A stretch of DNA of 64,000 nucleotides from Vesta saturnalis. Taxonomy: Eukaryota > Arthropoda > Insecta > Coleoptera > Lampyridae. A program made the translations under genes and the position numbers. Below, piece by piece: positions 46,097-56,375 of the stretch (position 1 is the first letter of the stretch; every line of letters begins with the position of its first letter). The stretch spans positions 106,288-170,287 of the forward strand of contig JARFJB010000662.1 of assembly GCA_036346205.1 (NCBI GenBank). The letters are read 5' to 3'. A model generated the notes under the pieces. It made no database searches, was not told where the DNA came from, and saw nothing but the letters and a program-made list of their open reading frames with translations.

Positions 46097-46819
46097 ATGG
46101 CTTCGGCAAACAAAAAAATCAAGACTGTCATTAAAAAAAGAAAAACCATGCATATTGCATGATGTTTTAGTGCGAGCACCAACGAGGGGTACTGAACCAA
46201 TCCAGGCTCCCCTCGAAGAGCCCATCCCGATAATTTCAATTAGAGATAGCGATGTAGAGGATGATTTCTCGAGGTATTTTGAAAAGTAGGTATAATTTTA
46301 TTTCATTAAAATTATTGTTTCCCTTTATTAATTTATAGAGTATTTAGTACAACCACATTTATTTATCGTTTCAGCATAACACCAGAAACTACGGTGATGG
46401 AAACACCGAAACCGCTGCAGAACCTCCTCCACAGCATAACACCAGCAACTACGGTGATGGAAACACCGCAACCGCTGCAGAACCTCCTCCACAGCATAAC
46501 ACCAGCAACTACGGTGATGGCAACACCGCAACGGCTGCAGAACCTCCAATACGGAGGTAAAAATTTATCGTTAGTAGATGAGTACCTTACTCATCACGAA
46601 GAGCAGGATCCACCACCAACTTTGCAGGCGTTTGAGAACAAAAGTGTTGCGTGGTTACGTAAAATTTACGACTATGTTAATAGTGAGGCGATGGGAATGG
46701 AGCGAATCGAAAGTCTTACCGAAGAACTGGCTAAGGCAAATCGGGAGTTAGAATGTGTGCATCGCAATATTAATAACACGGAAAGCATTATGCTTACGTT
46801 GGAGTTGATTGATGTGTGA
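46097..46819 (+). pseudogene. Two-exon gene with 60-bp coding repeats, one frameshift
   Basis: Exon 1 starts at ATG 46097 (MASANKKIKTVIKK), a basic start. After a single-base shift in or after the A-run at about 46134-46155 it reads an acidic stretch (SIRDSDVEDDFSRYFEK) up to a GTAGGT donor at 46286. The intron ends at TTTCAG 46374. Exon 2 (46375-46819) begins with three 20-residue repeats of the type SITPATTVMETPQPLQNLLH and ends with a helical stretch (RIESLTEELAKANRELE) that looks like a coiled coil. Splice phase agrees only if one base in exon 1 is extra, which supports the intron model and points to a homopolymer error. Unknown function. It is the only single-copy gene of the element. 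Confidence 0.55.
46375..46554 (+). repeat. Three tandem 60-bp coding repeats
   Basis: Units at 46375-46434, 46435-46494 and 46495-46554, each CATAACACCAG(A/C)AACTACGG and so on, nearly identical. The length is divisible by three, so the frame is kept. The repeat begins exactly at the exon 2 acceptor. Confidence 0.9.
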
Positions 46820-47936
46820 TGGGTGTATTATCTGTATATAAGTTAGTAATTAGGTTTTCTTTTTATTAGTAGTAATTTTTTTAGAATGTAATTTATTTTT
46901 TATCGGTAGTAATTTAGGATGTAATAATAATAATAAAATAATTTTGTTAGATATGTATATATGTACAAAATATCCCTAAGTGTTAATACTAGTTAATAAA
47001 ATGGCAGTATAAAAACATTCACCACCAGATAACTCCTAATCGAAACGCTCTCTGCAAGCATTTTGCTTTGAAAAACGCTTGTACACGTTACAAGACAGTC
47101 TATATTTAGCGCTTACATTACTCCGATTGTGCAATTATTAAGCACACACACGCTAGTTGCAAGTTCAAAGCTTTTCCACATTTATTTTTTTGGGAAAATT
47201 TGAAACTGCTATCTTTTGCGCTGTTATTTGTTTAGTCTATGTACAAAAATTCAGATTTTTGACTTAACGCTTAATCTGCTATGATAAAAAGAGTATATTT
47301 ATTGTAAAACATTTCACACAGATATAATTTTTGTTTACTACAACATTTCATACAATAGATAATGTTATTCACCTTTTCTTTGTAATAGTTTTATGTGATA
47401 ATTATAAGGTTACAATGCCATTTCTTCCTACATAATTTGTATAATTTAATAAATCATGATAAGAAACTCGTTTTACACGAAAATTCAATTAAACCATACG
47501 GAAACTTCTTTTTAAGGATTTTTCGTTTGTAATTTACTTTTTCTGAATTAATTTGCCTCTTATATGCCTACACACACTTTATTTTTTCATTCAAATGAAT
47601 ACTGTTAAAATGCCTTTTCTTTATGCAATATAACATGCACTACTGTAATTTAACTATTTACTTTTTAAAGTGTCTTTTGTTCAAATTACAACACACCTTT
47701 ATTTAATACTTTTCATGCACGGTATAAGCATCCACACAAAGTGATGATAAGTTTCGTCAGTCTCCCTCAACGACCCCAATAATTTTTTCTTGTTTCTAAG
47801 AATTACAGCTATCTGTATTTGGGAAAAATTATCCAGTTCTTCTTTGATTTACTCATAAAAGCGTTGAGGTAATACATGCGAATTAGATATGTATATATAG
47901 ATGTCAGTTAATAAATCTTTATTTATTAGAATTTCA

Positions 47937-48233
47937 TTACAATTTTTTCATATAAATTATATACATGAGGCAAAGCGCAGTGGCAAATGTTTTGTGTATG
48001 AAAAAACAGCATGGATGAAGTTTGGGTAAAGTAGGTTGTTCTTCAAACACCATAATGCGTTGTTTTAAACATTTTTGAATAAAATCAGCTTTCTCTCGTC
48101 CTTTAAGGTACACCTCATCTGTTGTTGATATGAAATCACTAAGTATGCGAGGGAATAGATGTGGAGAAGTATATCCATATTCCTTTAGGAATATTTCTTG
48201 CTGTTTTGAATACTTGCACATCAATTATAACAA
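47937..48233 (-). pseudogene. DEDDh-exonuclease-like ORF (right arm), internal deletion
   Basis: Right-arm version of 43469-43878. The C-terminal part (GYTSPHLFPRILSDF to FFIHKTF) is preserved almost unchanged, but about 140 bases coding the N-terminal catalytic-looking part are missing, with GCAAGAAATAT joined to the GGAATATGG region. The short shared AAGGAA word at the joint suggests a microhomology deletion. The C-terminal end differs (ALCLMYIIYMKKL). Confidence 0.7.
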
Positions 48234-48930
48234 TCATTACTTTTCTATATTTGTCTGGTTGTCTTCGTTAGCGCGTTGTATATGCGCTAATGCAATCGTG
48301 CAGTATTTCTACATGCTACATTTAAACAAATAGAACTGATTTTCTGGTTAGGTTTACACACACTATTACAATAGTAAATACGTAAGCGATTTTAATGTGC
48401 AAAAACAGCGCTTTAACATATATACTTTTTAGAAAAACATGATGTCGAAGCGAATGATATGTGATTATAAAATTTAAACTTATATAGAAGGGTAGACTCC
48501 ACGAGGATACCCGAGAAATACCAAGGATGAACAAAGTCTGACAATACTCACAAAGCCAGTTACATGCGTCATTGGTTAAGAATGCTTATTTTGCTATTCC
48601 TAAGAACCTTGAAGGGTCTAACATAAGAACTGTAATATGATACCTTCTGAATACCTTGTCAATAAAATTTAACCTTGAAAATTGGTTTGTATGAATTGTA
48701 ATATGATACCAATAAATTTTAACCTTGAAGAGCTTAGCCAATATATAAGAACCTGCAGACACCATATTATACGCTACATTTTTTTAGTCTCATCAATAGC
48801 AGATCTCTTCATTATGATGTACCTACTCTTCATTTAATCAAAATATAGAAGACATTTTTTTTTGCAACAAAAAATATATAATTTATTTCCAAACAATTAT
48901 ACATAGATATATGTTATTATTATCATTTTT

Positions 48931-49224
48931 TTACAGAAATGTTAAATTGGTCGTCTTTCTTACAGTTCCGGCGCTGGTAATGTGTACGTCGTTCTCAACC
49001 CGATATTGTTTAAACTGTTCAATGCTACCTTCTTTTTTGAAGTATTCATAAAATCGTAAGGGAAGTATGCACTTAAAGTTCTGGGTTTTAATGACAATAT
49101 GTTTACCATACCTTGTGTCGATGGTATTCATATCAATCACTTTATATTTTGAACCCACCTCCAAGTCTTTTACGTTCGTGACGGATTTACAGAAAGTGCT
49201 ACTGTTCAATGCAGATAGATCCAT
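48931..49224 (-). CDS. 97-aa OB-fold-like small protein (right arm)
   Basis: Right-arm version of 42558-42851, intact and of identical length, with ATG at 49224 and stop at 48931. It differs at about ten residues (for example CKSVTN, VGSKYK, EGSIEQFKQ). Substitutions without frame damage in a background where most frames are broken suggest that this ORF has been kept under constraint, or that the arms are young. Confidence 0.62.
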   Translation of the reverse strand: MDLSALNSSTFCKSVTNVKDLEVGSKYKVIDMNTIDTRYGKHIVIKTQNFKCILPLRFYEYFKKEGSIEQFKQYRVENDVHITSAGTVRKTTNLTFL

Positions 49225-49499
49225 CTTTACTGATTCGAGAACGGTTTTGAATTTTGAGATGACACCAGAACTGTCGTACATATATTACTGCACTACGATT
49301 TTTTATGGTAGAGGGTAGAGTGTGCTTTGAGTATTACATCAGTAAGCTAATCTGCATCTGATGATCAATAACTGCTACCATCGGGAGATGCTGTCCATTC
49401 CTGTATATCGCTCCAGGAATGATATTGCTGCTTGCATTATAACGACTTTACTTGCTCGCAACTAGGACTAAACGCTGTTGAGGAAATGATTCATCTGTA

Positions 49500-50410
49500 A
49501 TTTACACATGGTGGGGTTGTAGTATGACCTTGGTCTACTTTTAGCATAGACAATAACCTTTCATTCTTTTTCTTTCCATAAACTGATTCTATTTTTATAT
49601 TCCTTAGAAATTTAATATGATACACCTGCAGGTCATTAATTACCCTTCGACCTTGAAAACCCTATATTTAGATTTCTAAGAATTGTAGTATGATGGCCTA
49701 GCAATTTCTATTTTTAGCTTTACGTTTTGATCTAAATGTGTCCTTGATTTGAGTACCTCTTACATGTTTAAACTTGTTAAATACCCACCTTGTCCTACTT
49801 GTAGTTTAGAAACACTAAGAAGTGTCATACGATACCCCTACAGGTCAATAACCTTTGACCTTGACCACTCTATTTTTAGACTTCTAAGAATTGTAATATG
49901 ATGACATTGCAATTTCTATTCACACCTCGCTGTGGTTTATATCACAAAACTGTGTCCTTGACTTAAGTACCTATGACAACAAGTTTAAACTTATTAAATA
50001 CACGCCTCCTTTTAGTTTAGTAAATTATCTCACCTTGACCCAATTTAATCAATATAAGCACCATTTGACCTTGGTCTACTTTTTAGCACAGACAACAACT
50101 CGCATTCTTCTTGTTTCCATGAATTGATTCTATTTTTATACTTCTAAGAAATGTCATACGATACCCCTACAGGTCAATAAGCTTTGACCTTGACCACACT
50201 ATTTTTAGACTTCTAAGAATTGTAATATGATGATGACATTGCAATTTCTATTTTTAGCTTCTGACCTTGACATACAAATTTACCGCCAAAACGTTTGACC
50301 TTGTAATGAGGGTGGTGACATTGCAATTTTTATCGAGCTCCTAAAATTTAAATTTCCCGCCAAAAGTTTGACCTTGAAGAGATCCAAAAGCTTACATTTC
50401 TCACCACCAG
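49500..50410. promoter_or_regulatory. Cluster of TGACCTTGA-like motifs in right arm
   Basis: Mirror of the left-arm cluster: TGACCTTG or TTGACCTT matches recur (about 49526, 49649, 49855, 50034, 50067, 50184, 50262, 50296, 50370, 50420), several next to AGGTCA in inverted arrangement. Confidence 0.45.
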
Positions 50411-50446
50411 AGGGAGAGTGACCTTGAACTTGTCCAGAACCGGCCC

Positions 50447-50450
50447 TTAA
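50447..50450. repeat. TTAA at right end of long-TIR element
   Basis: Mirrors 41320-41323, directly after the CCGGCCC terminus. Confidence 0.7.
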
Positions 50451-50511
50451 TCATTACTTAATGCGATGATGACGGCGATAACGAATCAGACTGTCCTATA
50501 AATTTTATTTG

Positions 50512-50859
50512 TCAAGTTTTGAAATGTACAAAAACGACTTGTGTAATTGTGTAGTTCAGAAGGGAGAGTTTAGCCATCATTTTGTTTATACCAGTGTCGA
50601 CCCTACCTCCGTAAACAATTGCAATTTGTTCAAGGCATGTCTGAAGATTGCATACTTTTTCATCCGTTAGTTCCTTTGGAAACCTCTGGAAAAATATACT
50701 ATTTGGATCAGTTTCCACTACTGTTTTTCTTCTATATTGAGTATTAATAACCGTAATATTTTTCATTCAAAATTTGTAATCTATACCCATATCACAGACT
50801 TCTAATACAGGCTTAAACTCCCCACCGCTAACTAAATCTGATTCCTTTAGAAGATCCAT
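50512..50859 (-). pseudogene. OB-like small protein outside the TTAA element, in-frame TGA
   Basis: Minus-strand frame starting MDLLKESDLVSGGEF at 50859, stopped by TGA after 30 codons. It then stays open in the same frame from MKNITVINTQYRRKT (50766) to 50512. The part with FFQRFPKELTDEKVCNLQ and AIVYGG resembles, in order and spacing, the LPxRF and late segments of the 97-aa OB-like genes, so it may be a distant relative. Only 60 bases separate it from the element's right end. It may be part of the host sequence into which the TTAA element inserted, or a former neighbour carried with it. Confidence 0.4.
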
Positions 50860-51684
50860 CTTTCATTAATGTCTGAATTTCTATACTAAATGCATTCGGT
50901 ATTTATATCAAATTCTTATGTCATTGTTCTAGAGAAATCGAATTCTTAAAATTACTGAACGTCCGGATGTAGAAGTGTTATTTATTATTGCGTAATTATT
51001 CAATTGAAATAAATTATTTATTTATGCTATTCTCTTTAGAAAATTCTAGAATCTACATCATACAGGTTGTTGTTTAACGTCGCTGTTGCTATGTTTCTTA
51101 ATATAAGATATAAATAAACCTGCTGCTTTAGAGATAATTCTATTAATTCAATTAGGTATTTATTAACAAATTATTTGCGGTAATTATACATATATTGCAG
51201 GTTTCTATTTAGTAATGCATTGGTTACAATTTTTCATTAACTAATTATTTTCAGAAGTTATTTATGTACATCATTCAATAATTCCATAATGTGTGAGTTC
51301 ATATTTAATATTTGCCATAACCTTTAAGAATTATGCTAATTTTTTAGTGAAAATGTTGGAATCAGAAATTATTTATTATCATACCAAGTGTCTCTTTACT
51401 ATTACTATACATTATTTCAATATTGATGAATATAGCTATATTGATTTTTTAGCTTTAATTTCTTGCATACTGCTGCGCCGCTGGCATCACACCTATGAAT
51501 TCTCTTTACCTTTTAATTTTATAGTTAAAACGCCATTATTTATCACAAAATTCATTATTTTACTAATAAATGCATTCAGCTTATTTTAAAATTGATTTTC
51601 TGTACTGATTCTCTAATTCTAAATTGCAGCCGCGTCGCTGACGTCACAGCTTGCATTAGCATGGATATACAGCTTTCTACATTA
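50860..51684. other. No gene seen, AT-rich
   Basis: AT-rich sequence. The frame 51293-51589 (98 codons, hydrophobic) has no recognised features and its composition follows the base bias. Confidence 0.4.
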
Positions 51685-51687
51685 TAT

Positions 51688-51741
<54 letters not shown>
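51685..51741. repeat. (TA)n microsatellite
   Basis: A short (CA)n run followed by about 28 TA units. It borders the CGGGCTC-rich repeat on its right. Confidence 0.95.
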
Positions 51742-51746
<5 letters not shown>

Positions 51747-52100
51747 GGTAGTTTTTGAGCCCGTAGAATATATAAACGCTAGGCTCTCGAGCCCGAAGAA
51801 ACGTTACTGAGCCCGCTTTCGAACTCATCAACGTATCCCTGTGTATATCATCATTATACGATTGTTTATGCATCAAAACGTGTAAATCCGAAAATTTGAT
51901 CGGGCTCATTTACGATACGTTTATATATATCCACCATATACAGAATAGTTCGTAGTAAACCGCTGTAGAGGTCTCTTTTATATACACGATCTCGTGCTAC
52001 ACGGACAGTACGCTGTGGGGCCCAACATGTGGCAGCGTTGAACGGGCCTAATAACGTGCAGAAAACGTATAGTCTGAGTATATCCCATTCTTAATAGAGA
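51742..52100. repeat. CGGGCTCA-motif repeat next to TA microsatellite
   Basis: GAGCCCG occurs at about 51759, 51788 and 51809 and CGGGCTCA at about 51900. The related phrase GGGCC(T)AATAACGTGC is at about 52044. A similar patch in opposite orientation, again touching a TA microsatellite, is at 57720-57890. Together they look like two copies of one repeat family. Confidence 0.55.
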
Positions 52101-52370
52101 GATTTAGTATTGTCTTCGTAAAAGATCAGTATTAGATTCTTCCACCACATTGTTAAAACGTTTGCAACTTATACGTAATGTGCATACGTTCATATGTGTA
52201 ATGTGGTGCTTTTAGTAAACAAACTACATAACAGCTATTAAATTAACATTAAACTACTGCTATAAAAATTATTTAAATACTTTACATATTATTTTTGTAC
52301 GTGTTGTAAACAAAGGTTTTAGTTACAATCCTGTTCCTTTCGGAATAAAAAAACAGTTTTTGATTGTACA

Positions 52371-52591
52371 TAATAATACTTATCTTTTGGCTTTTTATGG
52401 TGTATATTTGTATGTTAAAATTATGCAAACAATCTAAACGTTTCGATAACACTTACAGTTATCTTCGTCAGTAGTATATTAAAAATTGTTAAAGATGTTA
52501 TAACTGTAAGTGTTATCGAAACGTTTAGATTGTTTGTATAATTTTAACATACAAATATACACCATAAAAAGCCAAAAGATAAGTATTATTA
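52371..52591. repeat. Hairpin repeat: 92-bp arms, 37-base loop
   Basis: Left arm 52371-52462 and right arm 52500-52591 are reverse complements with about one mismatch. The arms read TAATAATACTTATCTTTTGG inward, and the loop contains TCGTCAGTAGTATATT. Such a near-perfect foldback is typical of a young MITE or foldback element, or a snap-back inversion. No coding sequence. Confidence 0.9.
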
Positions 52592-52599
52592 TGAATAAT

Positions 52600-52927
52600 T
52601 ATGGTGAAAGTTTACATTATCATGTTTTGATTGTACAGTTTCTCATTTTTTCATAAAATGCATTAGTAGTAAATTATGGTCCTGTCCGTCCGCCCTCGTC
52701 TGTGAAGGGACCTGAAGGGGTTTGGATCAAACGTTAGCGATCTCGTGAAACAAATATTTAATAAGATTAACTCTTACAATAAACATTATATATAAAGGCT
52801 TTCACTACAATCCAGTTTCTGCCAACAAAAATGGGTTTATGCTTATTTATAAAATCTTCGACTTCATGCTTCTTGGGGGATATTTTATTTTTGATGTGTC
52901 GGTGGAAGTGTTTTTATTAATGCTTTT
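52600..52927. other. AT-rich, contains the 3' tail of the zinc-finger gene
   Basis: On the minus strand from 52927 down to about 52840 one frame reads HIKNKISPKKHEVEDFINKH, which looks like the continuation of the zinc-finger gene in another frame. The rest shows nothing. Confidence 0.4.
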
Positions 52928-53415
52928 TATTCTTTCGTCCATCTCTGCCTAACTATTTTTAGTCTCTTTGAAGCTTTAGTTGCCTCCTCATCATCAGTTG
53001 CGGTAATGGGCGGCGATCTTGGTTTGGCTGAAATTAAAAAATGGTATAACTAAAGACGAATAAACTAATAAGCTTACCAGATGTAACAGTACTTGTTGCA
53101 ACAACTCTTGATTTTTGTTTCAATTTGCCCCTGCCTTCATTTGTTATAATTTTTGTGCGTGAAGCTTTCGTTGTCTCTTCATCTTCATCGGAAGTTGCGG
53201 TAGCAGGAGGCGATCTTGGTTTGGCTGAAATTAGAAAATGCTATAATCAAAGAAGAGTAAACTAATAATCTTACCAGATGTAACAGTTGCAAGAACTCTT
53301 GATTTTTGTTTCAATTTGTCTCTCCCTTCATTTGTTTTAATTCTTTTCCGGGAAGCTTTAGTTGCCTCTTGATCTTCATCCAAAGTTGCGGTAGTGGGCG
53401 GCGATCTTGATTTGG
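52928..53415 (-). repeat. Triplicated 3' exon of the zinc-finger gene
   Basis: Three tandem exon-intron units: exons 53415-53275 (47 codons), 53224-53078 (49 codons) and 53027-52928, each starting AK(S/P)RSPP and containing (E)ATKAS or TTKAS and NEGR with a KLKQKSRV segment. Introns of about 50 bases between them are near-identical and keep GTAAG...TTTCAG. The exon lengths are multiples of three, so repeat number can change without breaking the frame. Confidence 0.85.
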
Positions 53416-55714
53416 CTGAAATTAGAATATGCAATAAGGAATGACCAAAATCGGAATAATGAAGTCCAGTGATTTTCAACTAAACACTTTAAATGTTTAA
53501 TACTTTTTAAACAAGCTTCTGGATCATCAGCAGGGAGAAATTTACTTTTCCTAATTATCATCTTCATTGCGATATCGCACACTTGCTTCAACGTCGTTCC
53601 CATATACAGAGCTAAACTACTTGCTCTGAATGTTTTTGAACATATCCACTAATAATTTTTGTAGATGACACCAAATGATCAAAAAACTCGGGTTTTAGTG
53701 CTTCAAAAAGAGTTTTAAGTTCAGTCATTTTTCGTAAAGATATCAACAGTCGTGCCAATTCCCTCATTTTATTGGAAATACTGTTGCGAATTTGAACTCG
53801 TTTGTGTTTTTTGAGTAAAATTTCTGCATAAGAACATATTAATAAGTCCTTCATGGCTACCTTCGATATTTCGTCGTTCCGCATAATTTGGAACACTTCA
53901 TGTTTCAGTCAGTGTTTATAAAACTCTTCTTGATCACCGGAACAAAGAGCAAACATTTGAGACGCGGAAAGGTGGTTTTCACGCTCCCCAACATTTTTCT
54001 TTGTAGGTCGTTGTTCACATTGACCGCGATGTCGTCTTAAAAAACTCTTCTTGAAGTAGCCAAAACAAAACTGGCAGCCAGTAAAATCCGTTTTCTCTAA
54101 ATTGTCTTTTTCTGTTGGTCTCCTTACTGGTCGAACGGTATTTGATTGATTGGAAGAAAGGAAGTTCCCTTGCCGCCGAATGAGTTTGATAAGTTTTCTT
54201 TTTTTGGGATCTCCTTGCCGTAGAGAGACCAGTTCCCGCACTGCACCCTCGTCTTTATGATGTCTCTCTAAATGTCTAGTAAAATGAGTCACTTCTTGCA
54301 CGCAGTAGGGACAACAATTTTTTTTGTCCATGCTCTACAACTTGTAAGTGTTTCTACATTTCCAGACTGTTCCTACAATTTGGTATTTAGAGTCAATGCA
54401 TTTACATACACAAACGAAAAAAATTAGGATAATAAGAAAGCAAACCCATTTCTGTATCAGTACACTGCTACAGATTTATAAATGGTATTTCACAAAGAAT
54501 AATAATATTATCATCAAGCACATTATAACCATGAACAAGTTATGAGCGGTACCTTTTTGTTCTTTTTAAGACTTTATTTTTTAAAGCAAATTATCTATAT
54601 CGAGGTGGTATTGTACTTTACACATCCGTAATACTCACTTCTACAAACTGCCCAAATCTTGACATAGCTTCATCTACATGCTGCTGAATCATAATTGGAG
54701 CAGGATTCACATGGATTTGATACGGTGATGGTGCCCCAGTATTTTGAGGTGGTTTCACATTTAGGACACTTTCAAATTCTACAGATGTACTATTATAAAT
54801 ATCTGGTTGGTTGATAGATTCAATGTCTCCAAATTGTAAGTTCACAAAATCTGTTTCTCTGTTACCGGGTACAATCTGAAGTAAGAAGATTGTAGTATAA
54901 CTATTACGACAAATGTGGGAAAAATAGGTTTTGACTTACCGATCTAATACCTTCAAATCGATAAATAGAGGGTGCTTCGGAAGAAAGCGTAGGTCCCGTG
55001 TAGGTTTCAATTATTGGAGAAGGTTCGGTACTTTCCAATACCAATAACGTCCGAAGAAGTTCCAAGTTTAATTGGAGTGCTATTAAAAACTCCTGATATG
55101 GGTGCAGGGTTTATAGGCGATTTGTCAAATGCATTCAAATCGATTTCTGAATAGTTGAAAGTATAAGAAGTAGCGGTTTCGCTATCTTTAATACGAACTA
55201 CCTACATAATGAGAAATATTTACATTAGGAAGTGATTCATTACATTCAGAAAGTATACGCACATTTTCAATAAAGGGGATTAAAAATCCGATTGGTCCGA
55301 TCTTTCAAGGGTCGTTTCAGAACAGATGCTTGTCAATGAACTTCTATTGAAGTTATTTGTCTGAAATAAGTGGAGGATAGAGTTTATATGTGGGAAAGGA
55401 TGCTTGCTTATTTGATGAATGTGATTTTACTCACCTTCAGCTCACTACGATCTGTTGCAGACGAAACTGAATTTTCTTCTTTAAATTTAGTGTTTGCATC
55501 TATAAAACGTAAGAACGTACATTTAATAAAAATATTGTAAGTAATATATACGTCTTGAGATAATATATTAGAATACCTTCATAAAAAATTCTGTTTTATT
55601 TATTTTCCAAAAATGTTAAAAAATGACGTTCGAATCGCATTTTGAACTCTAATATGGGAAGGGAGAGCAAGACGGGGTAGCGGACAAGACGGGGCACCTG
55701 GTGTAATCGGCCGT

Positions 55715-56375
55715 ACGAACGACCAATCACACACATTCATTGCAATTATATAAGGCAATAGAAAAAATGAACCAAGGCCTAAAACTATTATCGGGATTTG
55801 TTAATGTAAATGACTTAAAAATTAATGTCAAAAAAACTCAAGCCATGATGATCATAACTTTACCTAAAAATAAATGTATCGATTATGGAAGCCCAATTCT
55901 GAAAATTAACAATGAACAATTAAAGTTGGTTAAATGGCTTAAAAATTAATGTCAATGATTAGTATAACTTCACCTAAAAATAAATATATCGATTATGGAA
56001 GCCCAATTCTGAAAATTAATAATGAACCATGAAAGTTGGTTAAATCTTTTAAATGTTTTGTTGTGAAAGTGAACGAAAATTTAATGACCAATTTTTGCAT
56101 ATTGAAAACAAGGTTACAGATAAATTCTGTTCACCAGAATCGCAATGTAATTGCAATACTGATGTTGAAGACATTAAATTGGTATACAATTAGTAATAAA
56201 TACAAATTCAATAATTTAATTTTTATTTTGAAAACAGTAAATGGTTTACTTCCTAAATATTTGAACAATTTCATTATTGAGAATTTCAATATTCATAATT
56301 ATTATACAAAGAATAATGATAAGTTATACATTAAAAATATATTAGGAAATAAAAATAATAATTGAAGCAAAAAAA
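55715..56375 (+). pseudogene. Non-LTR reverse transcriptase fragment in intron 1
   Basis: Plus strand, opposite to the zinc-finger gene and inside its first intron. 55740-55949 reads IQLYKAIEKMNQGLKLLSG-type sequence followed by LKINVKKTQAMMI, the stretch after the active site of CR1/Jockey-like reverse transcriptases. 56036-56365 reads the 3' tail (LKTLNWYTISNKYKFNNLI, LLPKYLNNFI). Between them a segment of about 120 bases is tandemly duplicated (55809-55935 against 55936-56045). 5'-truncated dead copy. The YADD box is not included. Confidence 0.7.

Larger units (their letters stand above)
41324..50446. mobile_element. 9.1-kb TTAA-flanked element with ~3.2-kb inverted arms
   Basis: Two arms (41324-44520 and 47160-50446) are inverted copies over about 3.2 kb, with small differences. 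Their outer ends are GGGCCGG/CCGGCCC next to TTAA on both sides. TTAA target sites are typical of piggyBac and Kolobok elements, but no transposase of either type can be read. Gene content: in each arm a 97-aa OB-fold-like ORF and a DEDDh-exonuclease-like ORF pointing inward, and in the 2.6-kb core a diverged OB-like ORF (minus) and an intron-containing gene (plus). Outer arms (to ~42260) consist of irregular repeats with many AAGGTCA motifs. The structure suggests a composite or non-autonomous transposon carrying replication-type genes. Class undetermined. Confidence 0.8.
47160..50446 (-). repeat. Right inverted arm of TTAA element
   Basis: Reverse-complement partner of 41324-44520. Same gene order on the minus strand, same repeat-rich outer 900 bases with TGACCTTGA motifs, same CCGGCCC terminus. 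It differs by point changes, by a deletion inside the exonuclease-like ORF and by short insertions, for example 48788-48850, which has no counterpart in the left arm. Confidence 0.88.

Noticed and set aside
41324..50446. Classification of the long-arm element as piggyBac
   Set aside because: TTAA sites alone do not prove it. No piggyBac-type transposase frame is visible, and the termini do not let me distinguish piggyBac from Kolobok or a chance TTAA.
51293..51589. 98-codon hydrophobic frame
   Set aside because: Composition follows AT bias, it has no domain, and other long frames in AT-rich DNA look the same.
51690..51909. Frames with long YIYIYI runs
   Set aside because: Translation of the TA microsatellite.
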